Of a stretch of DNA of 64,000 bases, positions 32,974 through 45,393 are shown one piece after another (position 1 is the stretch's first letter; each line of letters begins with the position of its first letter). The DNA comes from Taxillus chinensis (taxonomy: Eukaryota > Streptophyta > Magnoliopsida > Santalales > Loranthaceae). The DNA lies in assembly GCA_023512835.1 (NCBI GenBank), contig CM042091.1, positions 40,624,107-40,688,106 on the forward strand, read 5' to 3'. Below the pieces are notes generated by a model. The model was not told where the DNA came from, searched no databases, and saw only the letters and a program-made list of their open reading frames with translations. The position numbers and the translations under genes were made by a program.

Positions 32974-35900
32974 TGTCATCACCGGATTTCGTCCGGGGAA
33001 ACCCGCTTTTGGGGATGCGGTTCTCCCACCCTTCACCCGAATGGTGATGAAAAAAACGAGTCGCCACCAATTTGTTTTTGGGGTGCGGTTGGTCACCTAA
33101 AAATGATCTACGTTACCAAAGCTGGATTCGGGAGTTTGTTACATGCGAGGAAGGATTAGCACCCCCACAACGCCCTTTCGGTACCTATCTTAGGAATTTG
33201 AAGGTTTCTAATTTGTTTTATTTGCTTATTTTCACTTGTCTAAGGCTAAATTTGTTTTCCTAAAGGCTTAAAGTTTCTACTCTTTTTATTTTTTCTAAAT
33301 TATTTATTGAAGTTAAAATTAAATCTAAGTTATCTATAAATCTAAGGAGATTGAATGATTTTATTGCCAAGTTAAATGCTAATATTTCTCAACTAAATAT
33401 GCACAAGGATGTTGTGGTGAAAACTAATGAGTAAAGGTAAATGTTGGTCCCTTGGAGCCTAGAGGGGGGGGGGGGGTGAATAGGCTCTTATCGAAGCTCT
33501 TTCTGAACTCTTTGGCACAACACTTATCTGGTTTAAGAGATAAAAACAATGCGGAAGATAACCAGGATAGTGGAAGTATTTTGTTTTATTATCGAATGAT
33601 AAGTACAACAAAACGAAAGCGGCCTAAAACTTGAAAGCTGTTTGACCTACTTAACAACTCTTTGATACTGTTTACGGGTACACACACACTAGCCTCTTTG
33701 ATCTCTATTCGCTCTATTTCTTCAAAAATGTATATTTTACAAAAAGTACAAGTGTTACTATTTATAGGTGACATCCTCAAGAGACAACCTCGAACTTGTT
33801 GTTCCGGATGTTGTGCCCATTTCTTGTCTCTCGGAAATCTCTCGCATTAATCGCTGCGAATGTGGTCTTCAAAGTCTTGGGTTTACAACGCATGAGAGTC
33901 TTTGTAAGTTCCCAAGTGTAATTAAAGTAGTGTCCACATATTCGGATGATCCACGTGTAAGATGCTTTAGGTTCTCAACAAGTTTGTCTTATATTGGGAA
34001 ACAGTGAGCTGATGACTTTGATTACGAGGAGATAAGTTGAAGTAGCGTCTTCTTGAATCCGGTGTAAAGTTCCTTACTCTGTGCTTAAATCAAGCTCGGA
34101 TCCTTACTCCGTAATACTGATTGCTTACTCCGTATCAATCTGCATGGAATCCTTATTCCGTGTAAGCGCTTTCCTTACTCCGTATGAAAGAGAACGTTGG
34201 AGTGCTTACTCCACATCTGCGCTTCCTTACTCCATAACTAGTTTCCTTACTCCGCATGAATTAAAGGAACGGATGGCTTACTCCGTATCAGCACATCCTT
34301 ACTCCGCATGAGTAAGTGGTTCGGATTCCTTACTCCGCATCTTGTTTCCTTACTCCGCAACTAATAAAGACTTATCTTTTTAACTCCACATTGACTCTCT
34401 TACTCTGTGTGACCTTGTAGACTAAGATTCTTACTCCGCATCTTTTAGACTTAGTCCGTTGAAGTATTAAGTGCGGATTTCTTAGTCCGCAGCCTTTAAA
34501 TTCTTAGTCAGCACGAATGATCCTTATTCCATATGAGGCACGGACTTGGTTATATACCAAGTGTTTGACGATGCGCATTCTTACCTAGAACAAGATTATA
34601 TATCCTGTTCTTAGTTTTGCTCATACAAGTGAAGATCCGGATGAAAGTCATATCTTCTGCAATGACTTAAGGTAAAACAACAAAGGTCTCAGATCAAATT
34701 ACATAGGGTTTTATCAGCAATATCCAAATTCTGGGCTTGATCTAACAGTAAAAATAAAAAAGAAAAGGCCCAAATGCTAAAAGCACAACTGCTAAAAAAA
34801 ATTCAAGTTAAAACATTTTTTTTGTTTAAGAAAACACATTTTTTTTCTTTTAAGAAAAGTTTTTTTTTAAGAACTCAAGTTAAAACATTGATTAAGAAAA
34901 GTTTTTTTTTGTTTTTGAAAACATTTTTAATTAAAAGAAAGTTTTTTATTTTTTTGGTTTGTTTGTTTGTTTGTTTTTTATTGGAAAGACATTTTTTTCT
35001 GTTTTTTATACAAATAAAAATAAAAAATGCCAAAAGGTCTGTGTGTGGAAGTGTTATTCACAACATAAAAACAAGTCTCACCTCTTCTCTCTCCTTTTTT
35101 TCTCTTCTTTTTTTTTGTTTCTCTCTCTCTCTCTCTCTCTTGTTTTCTTTTACTAAATATCTGATTTACAGTTACAACAAGTTACAACCATGGAGTAATG
35201 AATCCGGTTATACAAAATTCTCAACGGTCGTACTATCACTTGCCTAAGGCTGAATGAAATAAACATAAAACAAAACAATAGTCGCAACATGAAAACAGGA
35301 CAGAATAAACAAAGCTGAACAAAACAAAACAGCAAACAACGCAGAAGCTGCCAACAAAACACTTCAAACACGACTGAACAGGAATACCAGCTTTGAAATA
35401 AGCAATATGACCCATGACACATGTAGTCCAGAAAAGAAACACATTGAGATCGAACCAGTAATGAACATTTAGATGGGATCCAGAAAGAAGAAAAAAAAGG
35501 TTAAAAAAATAAGAAAAACTAAGAGCTACTCAAAACATAAACCAAACTGAAGCCAAGTAAAACGCAGTTTAAAACTCATTAGTCCTCCAACGTGTGTTTT
35601 TTTCTTTTTTCTTTTTTTTGTAAAGGTGCTCCTTCCATCAACCCTTTCTGTTAAAGCGTGCATTCACCATTTTCCAAACAAAGATTATTCAACAAGTACA
35701 GAGCATGCACGACTAATTTTTTCCCGAACAATACTGCCAAAACATGCATAAGAAGAGGTAGTAAACTGATTAACGGGTTCGGCTGTCTATGAAAACGCGC
35801 ATCAACAGAACATCAAAACACAAACTGAACACAGAAGAAGAGGTAGTAAACCAAATAGGAACGACACTAGTTTTCCATTGTTTTTTGTAGGCGGGGACTG

Positions 35901-36806
35901 TTTTTTTCTTTTTTTCTTTTTTTAAAGCAACGTGAACACAAACCGAATACAAAAGAACCAAAAATGGGAACAAACACACAAGCACAAACTCGACCATAAC
36001 CAAACTATATTATGTGACACTAGATTGTGTCACTTTTCTACCAACACAAACACCAACACCACAAACAAAACACAGAAGAACAAAAAAGAGCAAACAGATA
36101 CACAAACATGTATTCGACCCAGGCATATAACCATGAAAGAATGAAAACGAAACAGATCAAGAAAAATGGTAACAAAATAGGATGGATCCACCACCTTCTC
36201 CTCTCGAGTCGGTGATCGGGCGTCCCTTTTTCGTCTCCTACGTCCGATGGCACCGTACCTTCCGAAGTAGGCTTGAGAATCCTCTCCTCGCTTTTCTTGG
36301 GATGGCTAGTGGACGAGCGATCCCGTGTCAATTTTATTTGAAAATGGTTTAAATTTGTTTCAAGGCTTTACTGCACGTCCCTAAACCGCTTTATTACCAA
36401 AAAAGCATTTTTTTTTTTTGAAAATAAGCTCTGTGAGTAAATATATGTAATATATATGTCAAAATTCTCAGGAAAGTGAGTAGAATGCAAAAATGAGGTT
36501 CGTGACCTGATCCGGAGTATCGTTTTGAATATTGGCCGTCAGTTGATCACGTTAGTGGTCCGAACGCTGTTTTGACCATATCTTCTTCGTTTGACCTCAG
36601 AATCAAGCGTAGTCGAAGGCGTTCATCCTCAAATTTTATTTTCTATCACCTAGGACTAGGTCTTTGGCATTTGGAGACCTTTTTAAAGAAGTCATCGAAA
36701 TACACCCTTCGAATCAACGGTCATGTTTCTTTATTTATCTGTACAAAAGAAGTCTGAAGTGACAAATAAATGTGTATGTCCAACCCGGGCAAAATGAGGT
36801 CCAACA
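32974..36806 (+). repeat. LTR-X copy 2, interrupted by a solo Copia LTR
   Basis: Starts TGTCATCACCGGATTTCG immediately after copy 1 and ends AAAATGAGGTCCAACA at 36806. Without the solo LTR and its duplication it is about 2.5 kb, like copy 1. The middle (34750-36500) is AT-rich with T runs and a CT tract near 35110; no gene is seen. Confidence 0.65.
33442..34747 (-). repeat. Solo LTR of the Copia-A/B family
   Basis: 1306 bp from TGTTGGTCCC to GATCTAACA, flanked by the perfect duplication GTAAA (33437-33441 and 34748-34752), with no internal region. A poly-G run sits at 33464. The CTTACTCCGTAT array is at about 34070-34540 and a TATA-like box at 33759-33766 on the minus strand. Solo LTRs arise by recombination between the two LTRs of one element. 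Confidence 0.93.
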
Positions 36807-36822
36807 GGGTCCAACACAAACC

Positions 36823-37211
36823 ATGGATGGAGACCAATCTTCAAACATCGAAGGGGACAGAGACACAATGGTGACGATTCTGATGGCTATAGATGCCGTG
36901 ATTGGGGTCCAAGGAAGCCAAAGATTGAGTTTCCACACTTTAAGGGAGGTGATCCCTATGAGTGGCTGGACAAGGCAACTCACTACTTTCAGGTATACGA
37001 GGTGTCTAGAGATGATCGAGTTGTTGTAACATGCATGTATTTGGATGCAAAGGCCAACAGCTGGTGGCGTTGGATCAAGGCCCAATATGAACAGGATAGG
37101 CGATGAATAAGGTGGACAGCATTCGAGCGAGAGTTTCTAATTCAGTAGGGGCCCTCTCCTATTGTCAACCACCATGGACAACTGGCCAAACTGAAGCAAG
37201 ATGGCAAGGTT
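36823..37211 (+). pseudogene. gag: Gyp-4 gag, N-terminal part
   Basis: From 36918 the frame reads PKIEFPHFKGGDPYEWLDKA, THYFQVYEV and ANSWWRWIKAQYEQ, the core of a Ty3/Gypsy gag. A candidate start at 36823 is out of frame with it by a shift. Stops near 37103 and 37146 break it. The solo LTR at 37217 cuts it after GQLAKLKQDGKVV; it resumes at 39470. Upstream it is joined straight to an LTR-X end, so its own 5' LTR is missing. Confidence 0.8.
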
Positions 37212-37216
37212 GTTGA

Positions 37217-39469
37217 TGTAAAGACTCGTATTTGGGTAGTTTTGAGAGATAGCCTGGTCCATGGGAATGTAACTATCCTGGACGATAGTGTAATCGTCGA
37301 TGTGAGCATTTTGATCGTACTTGGGCCCGATTCCGAGTCAGGGCCCCGTTTGACCCGATTGTTGACTTTTCGGGGTTTATTGGTTGACTTTGCGTTTGGG
37401 CAGTCTTTTGGGTGTAATAATATCTGTTTAGTGTGGTGCTCGTCATTTCGAGCGTTTTGACAGTAATTGGGCTCAATTTGGAGTTCGTGACCTCGGGAGG
37501 TCAATTATTGCGTTCGGGTCAATTATTCACGAGAGGCCAATTATTGGCAGCAGATAAATAATTAAGAAACCGCATTATCCCTTTAATTTTGCTTGGTGCA
37601 TGCGTGTTTGAGCAGAGAGAGAAGGTGAAGACCTTCACTTGGTGATTTTGGGGCGATTGGAGCTCGTGGATCGCAAATAATCTTCCAGGTAGGTGTCCTT
37701 GAACCTCTTATCTCGATTCTGTCTTGGAATATACGTGAATTTATCATGAATTATGAATTTGAGCATGAACCCTAAGTTCTGGGGGAAACCCAATTTTGGG
37801 GTTAGATCTGATGATTTAGCATAAAATCAGTGGTTAAGAACTGATTTATATCGGTTTGGGTACGTAATTTGGTACTCTGTTTAGTAAAACGCGTGTTTGT
37901 GAGTGCCTGGGGGTTCTTTGGGTTGATTCCAGATGAAAACTAGGCCAAAAACGATGATGAATAGTACCCTGGGTGAACCGTAAGGTCGAAGTTCGTAGTC
38001 GGTAGCTTCGTGGTCGCAGCTTCGTGAGTCAACACCGTGGAGTCAGCGACTATGGAGTCGCAACTGTCGGAATCGCACTGTGGAGTCAGCGACTTAGTTA
38101 GTCCGGGCGATAGTCCGGAGCGATTAGTCTGGATCAAGTAGTCGAGTAGTTAGTCCGGATCAGCAGAAGTGTTTCCGTAACATCGCTCCGCATGATAGTG
38201 TTTCCGTAGCATCCATTCCAAAGATGATGATCAGCAGCGAAGACATCAGCTGGACATTTACATTGTAAACCATTATGCCTAAATATAATACTTAAGTTAC
38301 AATGTAAATAATGAAATACCCCCCATTTGGATTCAAAGAAAAATACTAGAAAAATTAATTCCCACTCTTTCAAAATGTGAAAATTGGATTTAGTGTAAAA
38401 TCTCGGAAAAACCCAAAAGTTCGTAGTGGTGAAGTTTTGGAAAGTGGGGTTAGACATCTCAGAAAAATCCCCAAAAATCAGATTATCTTATTTATGATAT
38501 GGGAACCCAATACCGGGACTTTTGATTTCAAGAAAATAGCTGCTATGGTTACTTCCTTCATAAATCAAGGATTGAGGATTTACTTGTGAAGACTGGCTAC
38601 AGTTTTAAAGGAAATGTTGAGAATGACATGCCATACTCATGTTAGTATGTTGGTGTGAGGTATTAGGGCATGGACTCCGTGACTTGTTTGGGTTCTCACC
38701 GTGATGCACCGATGGTGTGATGTGGTTGATGGGGCAGGCATATGCGCCGATGGCAGGACTGTGTGGCGACTGTGGCCGGGCATATTGCGTTGTTCCGTGG
38801 CAGGCATATACGCCGATGGCTGGCCGGTGTGGCAACTGTGTCCAGGCATATAACGTTGTGGTAGGGCTGAGTGCCCTGAGCTGGGATCCTGTTGAGGATC
38901 GTGGACAAGTTTTCCTGTGTGGGCAGGCTAGGTCCTGATGTTTGTTTGCAGGATGAGTCCTGATGATTGTGCACACTACACAGTGCACGAGTACACAGAG
39001 CATGTAGTCTAGACTTGTATGTCTGCATGATGTGGAGTGTTAGGGTCACCTACTGAGCTTGTCGCTCACCCCTACTTGTTGTTTACCTTTTTCAGGTGTG
39101 ACCCGAGACTAGTGGAGGACTTTCTTCCAGGAGGACGTGCCCACTACTCTGATGTATGATAGAGTACTGTATTCTGTATTATGTATTGTATTATGTTTGT
39201 ATCCCGGACATGGGTCCGTGGACAGTTGTATTTGCATGCTGTTTGTGATGTGATGTCTGTATGACTGTTTGACTTATTATATGCATGATGATGTATGGGA
39301 AAGTACAGGATTACCCTTGATGTATGACTGTACAGGGTTGCATATTTGAGACAGCACCCGCGGTGTAGTCTTTATTGGTGCTAGTCACCAATCCCTTGAC
39401 CTTTCGGGTGCGGGCAAGGGGAAGTCATGTTCCTGGTTCTGAGTTTTCTTGAAATTCGGGGGCGTGACA
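37217..39469 (+). repeat. Solo LTR of the Gyp-2 family
   Basis: 2253 bp from TGTAAAGACTCG to GCGTGACA, flanked by the perfect duplication GTTGA (37212-37216 and 39470-39474). It aligns with 20792-23165, with a shorter GA run and fewer TTAGTCCGG units. It is inserted in the gag gene of Gyp-4; reading across it restores the gag frame. Confidence 0.95.
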
Positions 39470-40395
39470 GTTGACTATGTAGAGAAGTTTCGACGACTCC
39501 AAATTCTTACTCGTGGTTGGTCTGAAGAGTCTTTCTTGGGCACCTTTATCGAGGGGCTAAAGCCATGGATAGCACGAGAACTGAAGCTAAAGCAACCTCA
39601 ACAGCTAACTGAGGCCATGAGAATGGCAGAAGCCTTGGAGGAGAGTTACCATAGTGAAAAGAAGCTTGCTAAGGAGGATTCTAGAGACATTAGTGTCAAA
39701 GCAGAACCTGTGGAAGACTCTCAAGCAGCAAAGGCACCCAATGAAGGTGGATCCAATAGGCACAACAAGAAAAGTCGAATACTTTCATATGAGGAGGTTA
39801 ATAAGAGAGCTAAGAAGGGTCTCTGCTTTAAATGCGGCGAGAAGTGGGACAAGGGTCATCGATGTCGAACAGGAAAGGTGTTTCTAATCAATGACTCTGG
39901 CTCAATTGATGAAGACAACATTAGTGATGGTGATGAATTAAAGATGGCTGAAGTTAAAGAAGATACTTACGATGCTGAGTTATCTCTTGATGTCATGGCA
40001 GGGGGATCAAAACCAGCTACTATGAGGCTCATGGCATGGATTGGAACTCATAAAGTTTCATTGCTTGTAGATTCTGGTTCTACCCACAATTTCATCAGCA
40101 CTGATATCATAGAGAAGGTTGGAATAGAAAGTTCTGCCCTAGAACCTTTTGTGGTGAGAGTGGCTAGCGGAGAAAAATTAAAATGTGAGAAAATAGTTCA
40201 GAATGCAAAGATAAATGCCTAAGGAGTTAGGATCACTATCAATTTCCATGTGTTTCCTATAGTGGGAGTTGATGTGGTTCTGGGCACTGCATGGTTGAAA
40301 AGTGTCGGCAAGGTCGTTACTGATTATCGAGCCATGACAATGAATTTTAAAGTGGATAGAAGAAAAAAGAACTTAGACAGCTTTGCCGCCTAAAG
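39470..40395 (+). pseudogene. Gyp-4 gag C-terminus and aspartic protease
   Basis: Continues gag with DYVEKFRRLQILTRGWSEES and FIEGLKPWIARELKLKQP, then a single zinc-knuckle-like motif GLCFKCGEKWDKGHRC near 39830. The protease shows LLVDSGSTHNFIS near 40065 and, after one stop at 40220-40222 in the same frame, DVVLGTAWLKSVG near 40270. Reverse transcriptase and integrase are absent. The zinc motif and DSGSTHNF are usual in a group of plant chromovirus-like Gypsy elements; the clade is not certain. Confidence 0.82.
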
Positions 40396-40573
40396 AGGAA
40401 CACCAGTGCAAAGCTCAAAAGTTCGAAGGACCTTGCACTGGTGGTGCTCAACGCTTCATGATGGCGAGTAATGGAGATTAGCATGAGGCTTCTTGGAGTG
40501 ACTCTGTCAAGTTAGGGGAGCACTATCCAAAACTTTCCCTTGAGGATAAGGGTGTCTTTGAAGGGAGGGGGGA
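40396..40573 (+). other. Gyp-4 remnant between protease and LTR
   Basis: No gene. It ends in the purine tract GAAGGGAGGGGGGA (40560-40573), a likely polypurine tract. The missing 3 kb or so of pol implies a large internal deletion. Confidence 0.6.
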
Positions 40574-41136
40574 TGATGAGAATTGTCCGTGACGTGCGAT
40601 ATGTGCATCGCCACGTGCACATATCGTGTGGCGCAAGATATCGTTTACTGCTCAGACTCTTCTTATATTTGCTTTCCTTATCGTATTAGAAGTCTTTCCT
40701 TTTTATTACTTTCCTTTATTTAATTCGTATTAGGGTATTTTTGGTATTTTACTTTAGTTTCCTAATTGTATTAAGTTTCCAATTCCTAGATAGTCATTTA
40801 CATATAAATAGTCCTTATCTATGACAATTTATGTATTCAGGATTATTGGCTATCGGCAATTATAAACTCTCATTTAGAAGTTTATACTTATTTTTGGCTT
40901 TTCAGTTAATTACTTAAATTGCTTAGGCTAGAGTTTGGGTATTTGGTTATCCTTCGTCGATTGTTGTTGGATCCTAATCAAGGTCCTCAAGACACTCATA
41001 CACTATCTTGTCCTCTTCTACATCAATATCATATCATAGTTACTTGTATACTTGTATACTTCTACCAGCTATCATTCATTAGCTTCCGCCAAAAACGTCT
41101 ATCCCCCCCCCCCCTCTAGGCTCACTTTGGGACCTA
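40574..41136 (+). repeat. Probable Gyp-4 3' LTR
   Basis: Starts TGATGAGAATTG directly after the purine tract and ends GACCTACA. A TATA-like ACATATAAATAG lies near 40800. There is no second copy in the window to prove it. A C run sits at about 41104-41114. Confidence 0.45.
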
Positions 41137-43048
41137 CATTTCCTTTTTTAGAAAAGAAAATAAAAACAATTTGAATTCAAATATGGAAATACTACGACAA
41201 TTGATATTAGCCAGGAAGCCTAGGATATGAGCATCTAGGGCTCAACCCTCATGACCTCCCGGGCCTTGTTTTAATTTTTCTAAAAAATGTGATCTTTTAC
41301 TTGTCCTTTTTTATTTTTGAAGAAAAAAGGAATAAGAGTTACAAAAGGAAACATTTCACTTAAAAACATTTGAGAAAAGAAGTTTTAACAGTTCGAATAT
41401 GAAGAAATTAAAGAGAAGAACCTAAGTGGTCTTTTTGTTACTGAACCTGGTGATTTTCATCTAAAAGTCCCCCTAAGAACAAAAGTTTAGAAAGACAACT
41501 ACAACTTTCCTTCCCCTGACCTTTAGTTTCCACAACTCCAAAAAACCCCTGATTTTTTATCTCTCAAAAATCCGTTCTGACAGCCCTCTTTTGGTTTATC
41601 ACTCGTGCCCTTCCGGAATAGCCTCTTCCCCCTCTTCTTTTTGATAATCGATGCCCCTTTCTCTGCCTCTAGGCCACCCTATTTATAGGGGTCCAAGGGA
41701 GATAGCTAGCGCCTAGGCAGTAATTAGATGCCTTACGGTCCTCAGAAGTCAACTAGGGTGTTCCAAGGAATTGATGGCTTCAAAAATAAGATTCACGGTT
41801 CCTAAGTATTAATTAGATGTAATTTACAATGATTCCCAATTCCCACATTAATGAATGAAAAATAATGATTAAACCCAATTTACTTTTAAATCCATGCCCA
41901 AGGCGACTTTAATTAAACCGCATTTGGACACTTTTCGTATCATTCTTACCTGGATTTCCTTATTTTCTATCATCCTTACTTGAATCATGGGCTTACTCTA
42001 GATTTGACTAAGTTTGACCTCCTGGATTTGGGCTTATTCCAAATTATCCTTACTCCGAATCATTGGGCTTACTCCGGATTTGAACAAGATTGACCTCCGG
42101 ATTTCGTATTTCTCAAAAACTTTTGGATTTGGGCTCAATCACCAACCGGCAACTTTACTTAGGCTTCCTTGGGCCTCTCTTGTTCTCACTTGCTATGTAA
42201 GGAGAGTGTCTTTGTATATATCTTGGACCAAGGAGAAGCAAAACTGTCAATGTGGGACAAACATGCATATGAAAAACCAAAACTCATAAAAAATAAGGTA
42301 AATTTCTAGAGCAACTTCAAAAATTCATAACTTTCTCCACCTAGCTCCGATTAAGGTAAAATTGGTCTTATTTTGCTCGAACGTCTGTTAGATATATTCT
42401 GAAATTGGAACCACTCAAAAAGGATTAGCCATCAAGGAGAAAATCTTAAAAAACCGCACATGGGTACATGACAAAGTAATCCTTTTGCTCGTCTGATTCA
42501 AAAAATCATAACTAATTTTACATAGATTTGAATGACCTCCAATCAGTTGGAAATGATAAATAAAGAAATTATCTAATCAATGCAATTGGCCTTGCTTAAT
42601 TCCAATAAGTATTAGGAAAGTTATTGACAAAATAATGTGCTGCGCACTAACTGTCTCACCCAAACTCGACTGCTAATTTCAAAACATCATAACTAAATGT
42701 ATAAAGATAGGAACAACCTCAGACTAATTATAAATGATAGATAATGATGTTAACTAACCAATACAAGTAACTTTGTTTGATTCCAATAAGTATAGGGGAA
42801 GTTATTGGCAAAACAATGCGCTACGTACTGCTATCCAATTCAAATTCGTACAAAACTTAATATTTTTGCCATATTTCTTCATTTCTTCTCAGAATCAAAT
42901 GTGGTCAAGTGAGTTGTTCTCCAAATTTCATCATATATTACTCAGTGCTTGCCTTGGGGCATTTAAAGGTCTCCCAAAGTGATCCTTAGTCTCGTGGTCC
43001 TTCATCGAGTACAGTTGTTATTTAACCCAGTCAAAATGGGGTTCAACA
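41137..43048. repeat. Divergent LTR-X-like sequence
   Basis: No gene. The right end, TTTAACCCAGTCAAAATGGGG to CAACA at 43048, matches the end of LTR-X copy 2, and the region 42860-42980 resembles 36550-36690. A short ACTCCGGATTT-rich part lies at 41990-42120. The left border is uncertain. Confidence 0.4.
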
Positions 43049-43271
43049 CATAAAATCAAAGGTTGAAGACAAGTGCATAAAGGAACTTTAACTTTTTGAA
43101 AGCTATATAGAACTTAAAATTGCAATTATTCTGAAATGAAAATTATAAAAGGTTTGAAAAAACTTTTACTTATGAATTCAAATTACATAATAAAAGATTG
43201 AAAATAAAAGTTCAGAGCAAGAAATCAAAGTTTAAATAAAAAGCAGTTGGGCTCGTTGAAAGCTCTGGAAT
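43049..43271. other. AT-rich flank, nothing recognised
   Basis: Only A/T-rich sequence without a repeat partner or gene motif in the window. Confidence 0.6.
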
Positions 43272-44527
43272 TGTCACACCCCGGATTTCCAACCCGAGGA
43301 GACTGGAACGTGACCCTCCCTTTACCCGAGTTTGGATAAAGGGGGTAAGATATAACATGCCCACACAGGACACCATACACTACACAACAAATATTCCGAG
43401 AGATAAAATCATATATTTATTAAGTTCAAACCATTACAAACATGTCCAAACATGCTTTTATTACATTAAACTCCTCATTACAATATCTCCCCCACCTGGG
43501 GGGTTACAAAGCTCACACAAAAACAACAAAACTATAACAATAAGCAAAGCCACAACACAGAACTGCCTTCCACTTGGGTGTTCCCACCTAACGCCTGTAG
43601 GTCCCTGAAGAAAAACCAAACACAGTAGGAGGGGTAAGCAACCACATCTCAGTAGGGATCATGTCTCCCCAACCCATCTCATGCTCCTAGCATCTACATG
43701 CCACGTGTACATGTGCTGTGTCATGGTACGAGTAATTAAACAGGTATAAATAGACAGTGAGAAACAAGCCAATACAAATAAGCCACGGCCACACAGGCCC
43801 CACGTATCCACAGCCACACAGGCTCAGTCACTGCCTCTTAGGCACATATCCACAGAACAGTTTTACCGCCTCTCGGGAAAATATTTTACCGCCTCTCAGG
43901 CAAATAGTTTAACTGCCTCTCAGGCAAATAGTTTAACCGCCTCTCAGGCAAATAGTTTCCATGACCTCTCGGACTAACAACCATATAATCAAACATAACA
44001 TACACTCCGCCACACGGGCATAAAATCAAACACATAATAGGCATAACCACACAGGCATATTTCCAAACACTTAATAGGCATTGCCACACAGGCATATTAT
44101 TAAACACATAATAGGCATTGCCACTCAGGCATATTATCGAACACATAGCATGCATACATTCACTGGCTCACAAACCTAGCCACACAGGCATATTCTCAAA
44201 CACGTGGCACGCTATAATGCACGTCATATCCCCATATGACGTGCAGCTCCAAAAGCTGTAAAATTCTACCCCAAGCTTCATAGGATCATGTAGAAGACAG
44301 GCAAACCAAAATCTCCTTGCACGTCATATCCCCATATGACGTGCATTGTCACGTGCACCTCCCAAAAGTCCCCTCTTGGGCTCATCTCTTACCTCAAACT
44401 TGTGCATCAACATCCAAGGTGTTTTAGCTAAAGTGTGTGGGAAGAAAACTCCCTAAAACCCAACAATTTCCACTCACAAGGCATCTGTGATTAACTTCTT
44501 ACATACCGCAAAACACGGGTCATTACA
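43272..44527 (-). repeat. Gyp-3 3' LTR with promoter deletion
   Basis: 1256 bp against 1755 bp for the other LTR. The missing piece corresponds to 49237-49774 and includes the TATA box, CT tract and ACGT palindromes; GCACGC (44207-44212; 49231-49236; 49769-49774) marks the break. It keeps a 24-bp minisatellite (CCTCTCAGGCAAATAGTTTA units, 43865-43965) and an array of about 37-bp units with CACACAGGCATA (43985-44190), plus hairpins at 44219-44244 and 44319-44344. Confidence 0.93.
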
Positions 44528-44851
44528 TCCTCTCCCCCTTAAGACTTTTCGTCCTCGAAAAGAAACAACATGCAAGGAAAACAAACACATGCGGCCCATT
44601 TGCAAGATAGCAAGCCACAACACCCAAATGGATCACAAATCGCACACAGAATGTAACAGGACATACGTCCGCAAACTTAACAAAAACACCACCACAATCC
44701 ATCACCACATGCATCACAATGCATATAACAAATACCCGCATGTCAAAAATACACATATCAAAACACGTCTCAATATATACACCAAATCATAAACAACAAA
44801 TACAAGAAAAAAAACATAACACTATCCCTTGGCCAACAGCCACCCCCACCC
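44528..44851 (-). other. Gyp-3 polypurine tract and doubled pol-end tail
   Basis: 44528-44543 is the polypurine tract (CTTAAGGGGGAGAGGA on the minus strand). Next to it the motif of the pol end (TTTTCGAGGACGAAAAG) is repeated from the true pol end near 44860. The rest is non-coding. Confidence 0.8.
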
Positions 44852-45393
44852 CTAAGATTGTTCATCCTCGAACAACTCTGGGTGTTGCTCACGCATCATA
44901 GATTCACGTTCCCAGGTCTCCTCCTCAATGTCAGGTTCTGCCACAGCACGCGAACCAAAGGTATAACACGACCACGCAAAAGTTTCTCCCTCCGATCGAG
45001 TATACGGATAGGGGCCTCAACAACGGACATGTCATCCTCAATATTCAATGTCCCCCAATCGATCACATGGGTGGGGTCAGGATGATATTTCCGCAACTGG
45101 GACACATGGAACACATTGTGCACCCAACTCAATCGTGGTGGCAATGCTAACCGGTAAGCTACTGGCCCCACACGAGCTATAACCTCAAAAGGACCAATGA
45201 ATCGCGGAGATAGCTTGGAACCTCGTCTAAACCGTCGATGACCACGACGTGGAGAAACACGGAGAAACACATGATCTCCCATGGAAAACTCCAAAGGTCG
45301 CCGCCGCTGATCCGCATAGGATTTCTGCCGACTCTGAGCTGATAACAACCGCTGACGAATCAACTTAACCTTCTCGGTAGCCTCTTGAACCAA
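44852..45393 (-). pseudogene. Gyp-3 integrase C-terminus with chromodomain-like tail
   Basis: A minus-strand frame from 45393 reads MVQEATEKVKLIRQRLLSAQ, FSMGDHVFLRVSPRRGHRRF, SPRFIGPFEVIARVGPVAYR, HNVFHVSQLRKYHPDP and VEAPIRILDRREKLLRGRVI. Near 44935 it shifts, and the Glu-Glu-Thr-Trp-Glu chromodomain end continues in another frame to a stop at 44852-44854. It is the best preserved copy of this domain in the window and shows what the broken Gyp-1 tail was. Confidence 0.88.

Noticed and set aside
34774..35247. Lysine/phenylalanine-rich plus-strand protein of 157 residues
   Set aside because: It is made of poly-T and poly-A runs in LTR-X with no domain.
41104..41136. An inverted Copia LTR end at the C run with CTCTAGGCTC
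   Set aside because: The similarity to the Copia LTR terminus (GAGCCTAGAGGGGGG in reverse) is short and the rest of that LTR is absent; similar endings occur in many plant LTRs, so I kept it as the probable Gyp-4 LTR end.
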